From Halocafeteria seosinensis (taxonomy: Eukaryota > Sar > Bigyra > Bicosoecida): 64,000 bases of DNA. Position numbers and translations under genes: made by a program. The stretch covers positions 1 to 64,000 of the forward strand of contig LVLI01000218.1 in the NCBI GenBank assembly GCA_001687465.1, in the 5' to 3' direction. Of the stretch, positions 47,724-58,653 are shown in pieces. Numbering within the stretch: position 1 is the stretch's first letter; every line of letters starts with the position of its first letter. The notes under the pieces are model-generated. The model ran no database searches and had not been told where the DNA came from. It worked only from the letters and a program-made list of their open reading frames with translations.

Positions 47724-48423
47724 CTCCGTTAGGTAACTTGGTATTGGATTCTTGCTTGTGTGTTACTCATCTAGACTTGTGTACTGTGTTGGAAAATAAA
47801 CAAATGAGGCCCACTTCTACTATGTCGCCTGACAATATGCACGTCGTTTCCCGAAGCACGGAATATGTCGGTTGTAGCCGCAGCTGGCTCTTAGCCCGAA
47901 GTCGCCGCACCCCGTCGCTATCACATCGTATACACTGCGTATAACTCTTCTAACACTATCACGTTAACCGCCCCAGGCACCTCATTTGAGCGGATGGAGC
48001 GTCTTGAGTGTGTTGCCTTGAATGCGCTCCAGGAAAAAGCGCACGGAGTACCTTCGAGTTACAGCGGAGAGCCGGCGTGGTCGAAGGAGCCGGTGCCGGC
48101 GCGACGCCGGGCGCGTTGAAGCTTTTTTTGTCCCGCCTCGGCAGTAAGAGTGGTAGTATCCTGACGGAAACCATGTTTGAAAGCCGTCTGCCGACTGTTC
48201 TTCACTTATAAAGGGTAACCAAAGCGTTTCACAGTATCAATTTATTCAAATTTTGAAGCGTAGTAAATATAGTAATACGCTGGTAATTACAAGACAAGGA
48301 GCTGTATCCTCTGTCGAACCCATCTTTGAGTCAGGTGGATTGTCCCCCCTGCTGTGCACCGACTCTAGTAACCGCAAGCCATACGCTCTCTCGGCAGTAC
48401 CTACTAGCAGTGCAACGTCAAAA
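47724..48423. other. Intergenic region of 700 bases with a GC-rich core
   Basis: No gene is assigned. A plus-strand frame from an ATG at 47994 to a stop at 48119 gives 41 codons of plausible composition (MERLECVALNALQEKAHGVP...). A GC-rich, partly palindromic stretch (GCCGGTGCCGGCGCGACG) near 48090 is followed by a T7 run near 48123. It could be a small exon, an RNA element or chance. Confidence 0.3.
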
Positions 48424-49493
48424 ATGCTCTGTCGAGGACTAATTGGATTTGGGATAAGCGGCGTGACGGCCTTCATCGCGAACTGGAACCAGGCTCTGCA
48501 GCCCACCGCTGCCCTAGCTGCGGTCGTGCTCGGGACTGTATCGATGCGTACGTAGTTTGCTGCCTTTTCCCACATTCTAACCCGCTGGTATAGTGGGAAC
48601 AGTGTATTCAACATTGACCGCTTCTGTTTCCCCCCTATATGCCTGTATCTGCAGTGGCTGATGTTCGCTTTGGTATGATGCTGTTAACGTTCTTTTTCTG
48701 CGGCACAGCTGCCACGAAATACGCCGATAGCCGCCTAGGCCGGGTTAGAAAGACGTCTAGGAGCATTTCGCAAGTACTTTGCACTGGACTGGTGCCGACG
48801 ATTTTGGCTGCCTTGTTTCTTGTGAGGCGGTTAAAGGACACGGGCCCGGATCCTTGGGAAGTGGATTTTGAGAACGACTTCTACCGCTCAGCACTGGCCA
48901 TGGCAGCACTAGGGTACGATATTCATCATGAAGCCTGCTCATTTTCCCATTTTTTATGTATCTTTCATTCATGTTTGCTCAGGTATTATGCGTGTGATTT
49001 AGGGGATACTTTATCTAGCGAACTTGGCCAGTTTTCAATAATTCCGCCAGTGTTGGTAACGAGACCATGGAAGCCTGTGCCACGAGGAACTAACGGAGGA
49101 ATTTCATTGCGAGGAAGTGTTTTCGCACTTGTTGGAGGATTGGTGATTGGGTGGGCATTCTGTATAGCTGACCTTATAGCGAAATTGTCGTATAGCACGT
49201 GGCACCAGATTGACTGGCCGGAAACTGTGGCAGCTGCTTCGATACTTATCACATTTTGTAAAGTAGCAGTCTTCTCTGGGATCTTCGGATCCTTCGTTGA
49301 CAGTCTTCTAGGTGCAACACTTCAGGCAACATGGACGAACATGGTAACAATGGAGGTAGTAGACAAGGAAGAAGATAATGCAAAGCGGATCTCGGGATCC
49401 GATGTGCTTAGCAACGAAGCTGTCAATTTCGTCTCTTGTTCCATCACTATGTTCGTTTCTGTTTGGTTGGCCTCCCGCGAACTAACTGGGTAA
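48424..49493 (+). CDS. TMEM19: TMEM19/DUF92 family integral membrane protein
   Basis: Three exons: 48424-48547, 48655-48913 and 48983-49493, giving 297 residues. The introns are 107 and 69 bases. DUF92 members are polytopic; the plant member VTE6 acts as a phytyl-phosphate kinase, whereas TMEM19 and plant PGR are less well defined. The family pattern is clear: ACDLGDTLSSELGQ, TRPWKPVPRGTNGGISLRGS, GIFGSFVDSLLGATLQATW and LSNEAVNFVSCSITMFV match the SVDSYLGAT and NNAVNLFSS blocks of TMEM19. About six hydrophobic spans are visible. The frame is open upstream for about 57 codons without an ATG, so the Met before LCRGLIGFGISG is taken as the start. Overall spacing fits TMEM19/PGR better than plastid VTE6. 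Confidence 0.9.
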
Positions 49494-49993
49494 CGTGTAG
49501 CGATACTCTGATTCACTAACTTAATAAACATCGAAGATCGTTGATTGTATCAGTTTTGGTTTTCTTAGTGATCAGAGTAGCTTAAAGATTCTTGAAATGT
49601 AACAAGTATGTAGGCGGGGATGAACCTTGTCTTCACAGGGTTTCGGTTCATTGTGATCACTCTTCATCTCACATTAAAAACCGTAGAAAGGATCATATTT
49701 CTTAGTCGGAAAGGGGGCCCGTGGGTGTTACTTGGAGAGGACATCTGATGGAGACCGTCGGAAGATGGTGTGTAAATTCTTATACACGCTGACGTTCCGC
49801 AGTTTTTTGGCGAGTAACTCATCGCTCAGAGACAACGCATAAAGCGGCATTCTAAATAATAACGACTACATCAAGTCACGACCAAAATGTGGGTCCGGGT
49901 GCTGCTCTCGTTCTGTAGAACAGAAACCGGTTTGGCTTCCTCGCAGGTTGTGAACGTGATGCGGTGTGGAATCTACCACGGTGGCACAGTGCT
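49494..49993. other. Intergenic, upstream of the oxidoreductase gene
   Basis: These 500 bases lie between two plus-strand genes. No coding sequence or repeat is supported. Confidence 0.35.
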
Positions 49994-51726
49994 ATGGGTA
50001 TGAATCTACGCCGCATTGTCAAGTACTGCCTCCTTGTTTTTGGTGTGCCGTTTCCTATGTACCTCGCGTTAAGGGTCGTCTTGCTCAGTGTTGTCATCGC
50101 CCAACTGTGTGGAACTGTGGGGGTGATTTCTAGTTATCCAGAAGAGGTACGTGGTTTTGCTTGATACAAGCGTGCACTCTACTGTTCGCTGCGGGTGGCC
50201 AATGAACTATCAAGTCGTGGCTTTCGTCATATCATTGGGTATCGTGGATACAGAGTGAGATAGACTCCTCAGGACCGAGCTTCACATCTAGCTCCTCTAC
50301 AAAAAGGATGAAAGCTATTGTGGCAGAAGAAGGGAAGTGTAAACTGGTAGAGCGAGAGACACCCCGACCTCAAGATGGAGAGGTGAGCCTGCACTTCACT
50401 GTGCTTCTGAAGGTGGCAAAATGGCGGGTATCTTACGGGGTTCGCGCAGGTGCTGGTACGAGTGCACTACACAGGCATTAACAGGCTCGACACTATACAG
50501 CGAAAGTGAGTATTAGACATATCATTTTCAGCATACATAAATCCTTTCGAGTCATTTTCATGCTGTCACAGGGGAGTGATGCCGCCTCCAGCTGGAGTAA
50601 CAGACGTTCTTGGACTGGAAATGTCCGGGGAGGTATGAAGAAATGGATATCCGCAACTCGACTGTTCATCAGTACTCTCCTGCTTCCAGGTTGTTGATCA
50701 AGGATCTGGTTGTAAGAAGCAATGGAATGCTGGGCAGCGAGTAATGGGACTTCTAAGTGGAGGGGGCTACGCGGAATTCGTTGCCGTTCCCGAAGGCTTG
50801 TTGATTCCTCTTCCTGACCAGTTATCATTCGAGCATAGTGCTGCTATTCCGGGTATGAAACTGCGCTTACGTATGTTCACTTTTCTAGAATTCATATGGC
50901 TACTGTTTCCTTCCTTACAGAGAACTGGCTGACCGCTTATCAGCTTTTGCATTTTATTGCTGGTGTCAAATCGTCTGACCGCGTTTTGGTTCATGCGGCA
51001 GGCAGTGGTGTAGGTACAGCAGCAATTCAGCTCATAAACCATGTCGGTGCGGAAGCGTATGCTGTGGCATCCACGACAGAAAAGCTTGACAGGGCAAAGC
51101 GGTATGTGTCATGGTGGAAGCCGGTCTACATTATGACTCCTTAGTATTTTTCCTTTGGTTTCAGTCTTGGAGCAAAGGCCGGGTTTAACTACAAGATGGA
51201 GAACTGGAGCGAAGAACTCTTGACAGTTGTTCCGCAAGGAGTAACAGTAGTTCTAGATTGTATCGGTAAGAGTGGCGCATTTCCGTGTTTTGTATCGTTT
51301 TCATTTCTGGATGTGCTGAAACCTCAGGAGCTTCTTTTTGGCAAAATAATTCTGATGTGATCGCCCAGGATGGACGCTGGGTGCTCTACGGGCTCTTAGG
51401 TGAGTTGCTGCTAGTTCCGGTGTTAGTCAATTTTAAAATTACGTATCGTAACTAAGCCAGGCGGACCAAATATTGACGGGCCCCTTTTTGGAAAACTCCT
51501 GAGAAAGCGCGTACAGTTGACAGCCACGACAATGAGAACCCGTCCTTTGGAATACAAAAGCCGACTGGTGGCTGCGTTCGTCGACAATGCCCTTCCAGGA
51601 TTCGTCGACAACCAATTGGTACCTGTGATAGACAAACAGTTTGCACTGGATCAAGCCCAAGATGCTCATGACTACATGGAGAGCAACCAAAATATTGGGA
51701 AAATTTTACTGAAAGTATTAAATTGA
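49994..51726 (+). CDS. PIG3/zeta-crystallin-like quinone oxidoreductase with hydrophobic N-terminus
   Basis: Nine exons: 49994-50146, 50254-50382, 50450-50505, 50572-50632, 50690-50852, 50921-51101, 51165-51265, 51328-51399 and 51461-51726, giving 393 residues. All eight introns (57-107 bases) are GT-AG and in phase. It is an NADPH-dependent medium-chain reductase of the TP53I3 (PIG3) branch, lacking zinc ligands. The motifs are HYTGINRLDTIQRKG, VLGLEMSGE, VMGLLSGGGYAEFVAVP, HAAGSGVGTAAIQLI (NADP site) and DGRWVLYGLLGG. The usual enzyme start MKAIVAEEGK is at residue 70. The upstream 69 residues include a basic start (MGMNLRRIVKYCLLVFG) and a long hydrophobic stretch. This suggests a signal anchor or organelle targeting; such an extension is unusual for the family. 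Confidence 0.92.
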
Positions 51727-51874
51727 CGAGCGTTTACTCCTCTTTGTGGCCCAGCTTGTGAAGTTGGTGATCTGAGCCCTTACGGGTGGTATACCTACAT
51801 AAGATGCTCCCAACTCGATCCATTTGATTCAATACATACAAGATCTAGACTTTATTGAACCCTCATCCGTAGAT

Positions 51875-53213
51875 ATGACACAGTTGCTGCAGTATGGGAG
51901 AAACCTGCTCGGTCAAAGTAGACCAGTAATCCACGGCTTCGCCGCCAAGGTCCCACGGAGCTGCACCAGGTATTATAGCAGTTCCAGTCCGGCGGTATTC
52001 GATAGAGGTACGGTGTACTTTGAGATATTGTTTGTATATTGACGAAAATGCGGCGATTCGCTTGTATTGGGTTTGAGGCGGGTCCAGTCAAGAAACGGAA
52101 ACAAAGGAATGCAGCAGCACGATTAGCAGATTCCAGCGACTATGATTACCTACGGGATGAGATGATGTCACGACTCGTCGATAGACTCCTGGTACGTGGG
52201 TTTAGACTTTTGATGTCTTGTAATACTTTCTCTTGGAGAGATGACGTGGGGTTGTGGTTGCTGCAGGACGTCACAAAAGAGTTCCCGACAGCTTTGGAAT
52301 TAGGATCAGCGGGAGGAAATATCCTTAAGCATTTAGCTGGTCATGGAGAAATTAAACGTCTATATATGGCTGACATGTCGGAAGAAATGCTTCATCGAGA
52401 TATGCAAGAATGGGAAACTCGCAATGAGGAAGGAGGTACGTGTGCTGCTGGTTGCAACAAGAGCAGGTCTATTCAATCCACTGTGCCACCGCTACAGTCG
52501 AATTAGTGCCTGTTGTGCTCGATGAAGAATATCTTCCCTTTCAAGAAAACTCGCTAGACATGGTTATTTCAAACATGTATTTGCACTGGGTTAACGATAT
52601 CAGTGGCACATTGAAACAAATCCGAAAGGCTCTCAAGCCCGATGGGGTGCTACTGGCTTCATTCATGGGTGGGGAGACAGTTCCCGAATTACAAACCGCG
52701 TTTGCAGCTGCTGACTTAGAACGGAATGGAGGGTTTACCCCGCATGTATCACCAATGATGCATGTTGCGGATGCGGGCAATCTTTTGCAATCCGCTGGAT
52801 TCACCATCCCGACCGTCGACACTGACACGTTTAGCATCGGTTATCCCCATGCACTAGCGGCCATGAAGCATCTTCAGAATATGGGGGAAAATAACGCTGC
52901 TCTCCATGCAAGTAACGGAGCCCACCCAGATACGCTACTTGCTTCCGCTGCAGCATACCAGTACATGCACGGAACTAACAGGGATCATTTGAAAACAGTT
53001 TATAAATCATTAATGATGGAAGATATTACGGAAACAGAAGCAATAGAACGAATTGCTGCGGAAGATTCCTGGGAAGTCCCACTCTCTTTCCAGGCTATCT
53101 TCATGATTGGGTGGTCACCGCACCCCTCTCAGCCTGAACCGCTTCCACGGGGTTCCGCCGAATACAGTTTTAAAGACATTGGTTCCGTTTCTAGCAGCAA
53201 AGACGATCGATGA
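51875..53213 (+). CDS. NDUFAF5: NDUFAF5, mitochondrial complex I assembly hydroxylase
   Basis: Four exons: 51875-52007, 52088-52191, 52267-52435 and 52498-53213, giving 373 residues. The introns are 80, 75 and 62 bases. NDUFAF5 has a methyltransferase fold and is known to hydroxylate an Arg of NDUFS7 during early complex I assembly on the matrix side. The N-terminus is a mitochondrial-type presequence (MTQLLQYGRNLLGQSRPVIH). Family blocks are KKRKQRNAAARLADSSDYDY, PTALELGSAGGNI (motif I), VLDEEYLPFQENSLDMVISN, LHWVNDISGTLKQI, GFTPHVSPM, TVDTDTFSIGYP and FMIGWSPHPSQPEPLPRGSA. An insertion of about 27 residues (KTVYKSLMMEDITETEAIER...) precedes the FMIGW block relative to human. Confidence 0.95.
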
Positions 53214-53625
53214 TACTTTCATGGCGCTAAACATGCTTACTCTATTGCGTAAGAGATAACAGCAATGTGGTACGGCTGTGTACAACGTACGGACGCTGCG
53301 GTAGCGGATGCAGGTGAGAATGAGAGTATATATCAGTCAAGATACGGACGCAAATTTTGTTTTGAATGCCTACGTTCCGGTCTAGTTGTCCAAGTAGAAC
53401 CACCCTCACATTGTTGAGAAGGGATGTCTCCACTGGACTCCAAAGCAATGTATACTTCCCAAACATGGAAGCGATCAAGGCCTTGACATCCTGTTGACGC
53501 TATACTTTGAGGACTGGAGAATTCACTCAGTTTCGTGATTGAACCATGCTTCTTAATGTCTCTGCTGTAATAAAGGAGTGCGTAATCAGACTGAATGCAT
53601 GTTGTGGTTAACATTTGTGAAGCAG
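53214..53625. other. Intergenic region of about 410 bases
   Basis: A minus-strand frame at 53333-53614 (93 codons) is the longest here. It has no recognisable motif and lies downstream of the putative small minus-strand gene, so it may simply be 3' UTR. Confidence 0.3.
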
Positions 53626-53806
53626 CTATGGCTCTTCAACTCCATGTCCACGGTAATACCACACACACATCCCTGCTCCAAAGCCAACAATTGACACATA
53701 CACAAAAATTCAATAAGCATTGTGGTTCAAAATTGATCTAACCTAGTGCCATCATTTTGGCGCTGTGTACAGCCAGGAGAGGCTCCCCATCCTTAGGAGG
53801 CACCAT
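53626..53806 (-). CDS. Possible very small two-exon protein
   Basis: Exons 53743-53806 and 53626-53672, joined over a 70-base GT-AG intron of the size normal for this window, would encode 36 residues: MVPPKDGEPLLAVHSAKM, then MALG and MCVWYYRGHGVEEP. The second exon frame extends, inside the proposed intron, into a hydrophobic helix (IFVYVSIVGFGAGMCVWYY), which hints that the true structure includes a membrane span. No acceptor supports that longer version. Small single-span subunits of respiratory complexes have this scale, but I cannot name one. It starts only 20 bases from the divergent SMS-like gene. Confidence 0.35.
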
Positions 53807-53826
53807 ATCCCGTACAAGTCGGTAAT

Positions 53827-55774
53827 ATGAGCTCCCATGACAGCTCTGAGCCTAGTTCCACAACAAACAATGGTCGTAGTGGAGGATGCGTGCGCCAGCA
53901 TTCGTCTCACGCGATACCAACCGCCCCTTCCACTGGCGGCAGAAATTCACGCACTCGTCCTGGGAAAGGGAAGCATTGTCAGGAAGGACTAAGTTTATTC
54001 AGTCTCGTATTTTGCGTTAGCATATGGATTCAAGGAATTCTTGTTGGATTAATGAAGAGCAGTAGGTGTAAACTAATTTGGTACTAACTACTGTTATGGT
54101 GTCTTAATCTATGCGCTTGCTTGAGTGCTGGCAGGTTCCTCCGTTCCCAAGTTTATGCTTGCGTTCCTGGTGCCAATCGCCACAGCAGGGATAGGATGGA
54201 AATCGCCCATTGCCCGGAGGGTTGCTGCTTCATTGCTATATTTTTTCTGGACATTGTTCGCCATGTGCCTTGCGAACTCCATAGCGTGGTTTAGGTATGG
54301 TAACAGACTCTACGACGTAGCCCCATCGACAGCTATATCTTGTGTGCTCCGCAGAAACCCAAAGTTCGCGTTCAGTCTACCCGACGTTATGCACGAATTT
54401 GTAGCTCCTGTGGAATATATTTATGTCCCCATGTTTGGGCTCCGCAGCAAGACTGGCATGGCAGAGGAAGGGTCACGTCTTGATGTCACGATCGCGCAGA
54501 TTGACGCCGGGAGTGTGATCGACGCCATTCTGGGTATTTTAAGTGTGAGCACTCTTATTTTTGTCTTTAGTAGGCCGTACCGTTGGCTTATTTTACGACG
54601 CTTCCTGGTTATTTATGGCTCGCTTGCCTTGCTACGGGCGTTTACTGTCTTCGCTACTCAGTTACCAGATTCTGCTGCCAAGTGTAGGGCAATTACTCCT
54701 TCAGCCAAATCCTTCGATTCGATCGACTACTACTCGGTCGTGGAAAGAGCAATGGATCTCGTAATACCGATTGAACCGCAAACCTGTGGAGACATGATAT
54801 TCAGTGGCCATACAATGATGATGATGCTTCACGGACTCACATGGCACACATACTACAAAGTTGTCCCGGGTACCCTAGTGATCAATCGCGTAAAATTAAT
54901 GGTTTGGCTGCTCATTCTTACCGGAATGGTTCTTATTGTGTTGTCTAGAATGCATTATACTCTTGATGTACTCCTTGCCGCATACTTAGCACTGACGGTT
55001 TGGAACGCCTACCATCGATGTGCGGATGATGTTATCATCGGCCACAGGTTTCACAGTGTTTGGTTGCTAGATGGCTTACTGATATATCCATGCATACAAT
55101 GGCTTGAAGCCCCACACCTGGGGGAAGCCCGTAAGGGCATGATGCAACATCTGACGGATATACAGGCCCATATCCAACGTCGTCACCCGGCTGCTCTTCG
55201 CACATCTACCTCGAGGGTGCCCTATATGACCACTGCCGGCCATTTCTTTGCAAAATTTCGCCTTGTTGTGGATTTCAGAGCCCTTGTAGAAGTGTTCCAC
55301 CCCCAAACCTTGGTCGCTAATCTCATGCAATTTGTATCAGGATCGCTGAGATTGGATGGATCCCCTGAGAATTCGGATAGCGTCCCGGCTGGAAAGGTGT
55401 ATCGAAGTAGCGAAGAGTCCATGTCGAAACCATGGCAAAATGGAGACCCCAAAAGCCTGCATCAGGCATATGCTTCGGGAGGAGACAACGAAAACCTCGA
55501 TTCACGTTCCCGGACGTATACGGATATGTCAGCTTACAGCGATGAAAGCTCCATTTACCGAACACTAGGAACAGAAGGCACGTTGCGTGTAAGGGCTACG
55601 CTTGGTGCGTCCGGTGCTGACTCCACGCCGCATGTCCTTAGCAGGAATACTCTCAAAGGAAGTTTCCGTCGAGTTTCTCCTAATGGCTGGTGGAACCCCA
55701 CCTTATTTTTTGTCTCCCAGTTGCTGCAAGACCTAAATTACAGAACCACTCCAAAAGTTGCACAATCAACGTGA
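53827..55774 (+). CDS. Sphingomyelin/inositol-phosphorylceramide synthase-like membrane enzyme
   Basis: Two exons, 53827-54061 and 54135-55774, across a 73-base intron, encode 624 residues. The C-terminal PAP2-type catalytic domain of sphingomyelin synthases is present: CGDMIFSGHTMMMMLHGLTW holds the first catalytic His, and RMHYTLDVLLAAYLAL the second His and the Asp. About six membrane spans surround these. Family members move a phospho-headgroup from a phospholipid to ceramide in Golgi or plasma membrane; the donor (choline, ethanolamine or inositol) cannot be told from sequence. A long Ser-rich cytosolic tail of over 200 residues is not typical. With the sphingosine kinase and CDC50 genes it adds to the lipid theme. 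Its last 9 bases overlap the end of the WW-protein gene. Confidence 0.88.
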
Positions 55775-57034
55775 CGAAAGATTATGAATCAGCTCCTTGA
55801 TCTCCTCGTCGAGCTTCGCTTTCCTTTGTAACAGCGCCTCGTGTTGTTGCATCTCGGTCATCAACTCGTTATTGAGTCCGTTCTGTATTTGGCGAAGCAA
55901 ACTTCTCCATTTTAATATTTCGCTTGTGTTCATTGTATGCAGTGCTTCTTCGCCGACTGCTGCTGAAGGACATTCAGACGATGCCAAGCTATGGTGCTTG
56001 AGATAGGTACGGGCCAAGTGAAGGCCTCGAAAATCTTCTGCCTCATGCTCAGCGCTCTCGAGCGCGTGGGCTGCAGCTTTCAAAAGCTGGCATTGGAAAT
56101 CGTCGATTCTTGTAGCACCTTTGATCAAAACATAGATTCTGTCATCCGTGATAATGTGGCACGGCGATATTGTCGGAAGAATGGCAGCCTTAGCGAGGAA
56201 GCTGTAGACCAGCTTTCTCTTCCATGTCCAAACAAAGTCAAAACAGGTGCTCAACGTTTGCCACTCTTCTTCCGTCACCTCTTTTTGGAGCGCTTGTGCA
56301 ATGTCGCTTGCGCTTCCATGATCCAATTCTGCTAGTATGATATTCTTGCCTTTGACGAAGCCGTGAACCTGATAAAACTTCTGTAAACGTATGCTTCGTT
56401 CCAGCGGTAAATGGACGTCCGCAGCAGAAGTCTTATGCACAAGGGGCTCCACCCTCGTTGAAGGAAGTGAAACTTCACTATCCAAGGCACATCCCGTTGA
56501 GTTCGTTCTTGTTTCTTTCTCCAATAGGTACTTCCTCGCGAGAAGTAGATACGTTTGATCCAAGGGGTGCTCAGAATGTAAAGTGCTTGGATCAGAGACA
56601 TGCCAATAGTATCGGTATTCGACAGTATCCTCACCTCCCTTTATAGAATCACGTCTTCCCATTTTCCAGCCAAGGGGCAACGGGGCTAATAGTGCCTCTT
56701 CAGCCAACCAGAAGAGTTCCTCGGGAATTCCCAAGTACTCGGCCATAGATTCCACTGAAGAATGGTGTGTTTCCCCTTCCATCTTAGGGGGTGGCTCCAT
56801 CGGCAGCTCATCTGTGTCGTGCTGCGTGGATGGAGGCGTACGCCCTCTGCTCTGAGACCCTGATAGGACCCATGGGGAGCTGAGGATGGGCACTTCGTCA
56901 TTTGTCTGTGTTTTTTCGAGGGATGATATCATCCGGTTTTCGCACCATTCCTCTTCAATGGAAGAGTCAGAATAAATCCCGTAGTCACTCGAGCTATCCG
57001 TGTACACTTCACTCAACGCATCCACAGTTGTCAT
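55766..57034 (-). CDS. WW-like domain protein, N-terminus resembling CEP164
   Basis: Single exon, 422 residues. Near residues 85-155 the order is YLGIPEELFWLAEEALLAPL, PLGWKMGRR, YRYYWHVSDPSTLHSEHP and then DQTYLLLARKYL. This resembles the start of CEP164 and its plant and algal relatives, where a helical lead-in precedes a WW domain. The first Trp is present. The position of the second Trp is His (STLHSEHP), so standard proline-motif binding is doubtful. Residues 200-330 form an unknown globular part (LQKFYQVHGFVKGKNIILAE; FDFVWTWKRKLVYSFL), followed by a short C-terminal coiled coil. The function is unknown; a centriolar role cannot be claimed. Both this stop and that of the SMS-like gene lie inside a 9-base overlap. 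Confidence 0.78.
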   Translation of the reverse strand: MTTVDALSEVYTDSSSDYGIYSDSSIEEEWCENRMISSLEKTQTNDEVPILSSPWVLSGSQSRGRTPPSTQHDTDELPMEPPPKMEGETHHSSVESMAEYLGIPEELFWLAEEALLAPLPLGWKMGRRDSIKGGEDTVEYRYYWHVSDPSTLHSEHPLDQTYLLLARKYLLEKETRTNSTGCALDSEVSLPSTRVEPLVHKTSAADVHLPLERSIRLQKFYQVHGFVKGKNIILAELDHGSASDIAQALQKEVTEEEWQTLSTCFDFVWTWKRKLVYSFLAKAAILPTISPCHIITDDRIYVLIKGATRIDDFQCQLLKAAAHALESAEHEAEDFRGLHLARTYLKHHSLASSECPSAAVGEEALHTMNTSEILKWRSLLRQIQNGLNNELMTEMQQHEALLQRKAKLDEEIKELIHNLSSR

Positions 57035-57236
57035 TACCTTGCGCTGGTCACTAGCAAACGTGTAGAATTACAGTACTCCTTTGTGTAGTATACGGCCGGT
57101 AAATACGTTAGTTCATTTTAATTTATGCTATATTTGCACGTGTTCCTCTTCCATATGAAAAGAAATGAACAGGCGAATGGATAACAACACATCCGCTTGA
57201 AGGCATACCGGGTGCCATACCCTTTGTTCGGTCAAC

Positions 57237-58653
57237 TCATTGAGAAGGCGTCCATTGAAGGAATGTTGTTTCAGCAGGTTTACGCGGTGATACTAGTTGT
57301 TTTATGAGGAAGACGAGACCCAAACCAAGGGAGATACATCCCACTACGATGTAGGCAATCCCAAGGAAAGGGTTCTTGCCTCCAAGGAACGAAGTCTCGG
57401 AAATGACAAAACTCTTCTTCCCGTCGAACGATCGTACCGGAAAGCCTGCACGAGAGCAATATAGTCAGGAATCTACTACCAGTGCACAACGTCGCTCCAA
57501 GCAATACGTACTGCTGTTAACTTGGACATGCAAAACATCACCTTTTTTCAAAGGCGTCCGGATTCGACCGTATAACTTGCGGAAATGAGGTAAAGAGGCA
57601 ACGCGCATCCACACTATGAAATGCTCATTCTCAACCCCCTCTGACCCTATTACTAGTGGATATGTTTCGTCAAGAAACTGATACGACCCCTGAAACTGTT
57701 CCTTGTTTTCAACTTTGTTAAACTTTTCCTTCCTGCAAGAAAGAGCCATAGCAACGGTATCTGCAAGTCCAAAAATATAGGACGGTATTGCGTACTTGTC
57801 AGACTCCCAAGCGATGTTATCCTCATCAATATCGACGGAGTCTCCACTAGTACTGTTGGTGATTTCAAACGTGTCTGCAACCAGTGGAACTTGCAGCAAC
57901 AAGGAGAACGTAGAGACCAGGAAGGTAATCATACCATTGAAGAAGCTATTCGCAATCAAACCACACGGCCACAATATTCTTCCGTCTTGCGATTTGACGA
58001 GAGGATCACAATCGCCAAACGAGCCCGCACTGGGGTTCTTGCTAGGATTTCCACTTGCCAGTTGCCCATCATCTCGCGATTTCACATAACGGCGGTGATT
58101 CTGGTAGAAATTCTCCAGCTCATAGTAGACGTAGATTGGAGGCTCCATATCTTCAGAGATTTCTATGGGTAAATTACAAGTATTCGTTACATTGTTAGCA
58201 ACGTCGTCGGGGGCTTCACATTTTAACTGTCTATCGGCACCAACGCCGTCGTATTGCACCTTTGTCTCAACCACCTGTAAAACAACCACAAAAGTACCGC
58301 CTCGGACGTTTGGTTCAATACGAAAGCAAGCACATACGGAATCCGACGCTCGTTTAAGCACGACGCCGACCGGGATGAAAACAATCCCAATGATAAAGAA
58401 CGCGGCTACAATCCACCGTGGTGTTAAGATAGGTTGCCATGCTTTCAGTCTCTGTTGTAAAAAGTCGGATCCTGCAAAACCACATAGACAGACGGTACTA
58501 CCTCTTGCTCGAAATCACCCCGCAACAACAATAACAACAGTTTCTTTGGGGAAAGGACCCTTCCCTGTATAGTGTATCACAGAAGAGCGCCTTACCTTTC
58601 GGTCTGTTGCTTTTCGCACCGGCAGCCGGTGCTCCCGCGGGTCCTTCCGGCAT
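57237..58653 (-). CDS. TMEM30A: CDC50/TMEM30 family P4-ATPase flippase subunit
   Basis: Four exons: 58596-58653, 58338-58471, 57512-58274 and 57237-57445, giving 387 residues. The introns are 124, 63 and 66 bases. CDC50 proteins are obligate partners of P4-ATPase lipid flippases, needed for exit from the ER and for phospholipid transport. The topology is classic: a short N-terminus with [15 protein letters not shown], a first span ([15 protein letters not shown]), a large lumenal loop and a second span ([19 protein letters not shown]). Diagnostic loop motifs are [50 protein letters not shown] and GGKNPFLG. The loop is enlarged by an insertion between the NSFFN and FIVWMR blocks. Confidence 0.96.
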
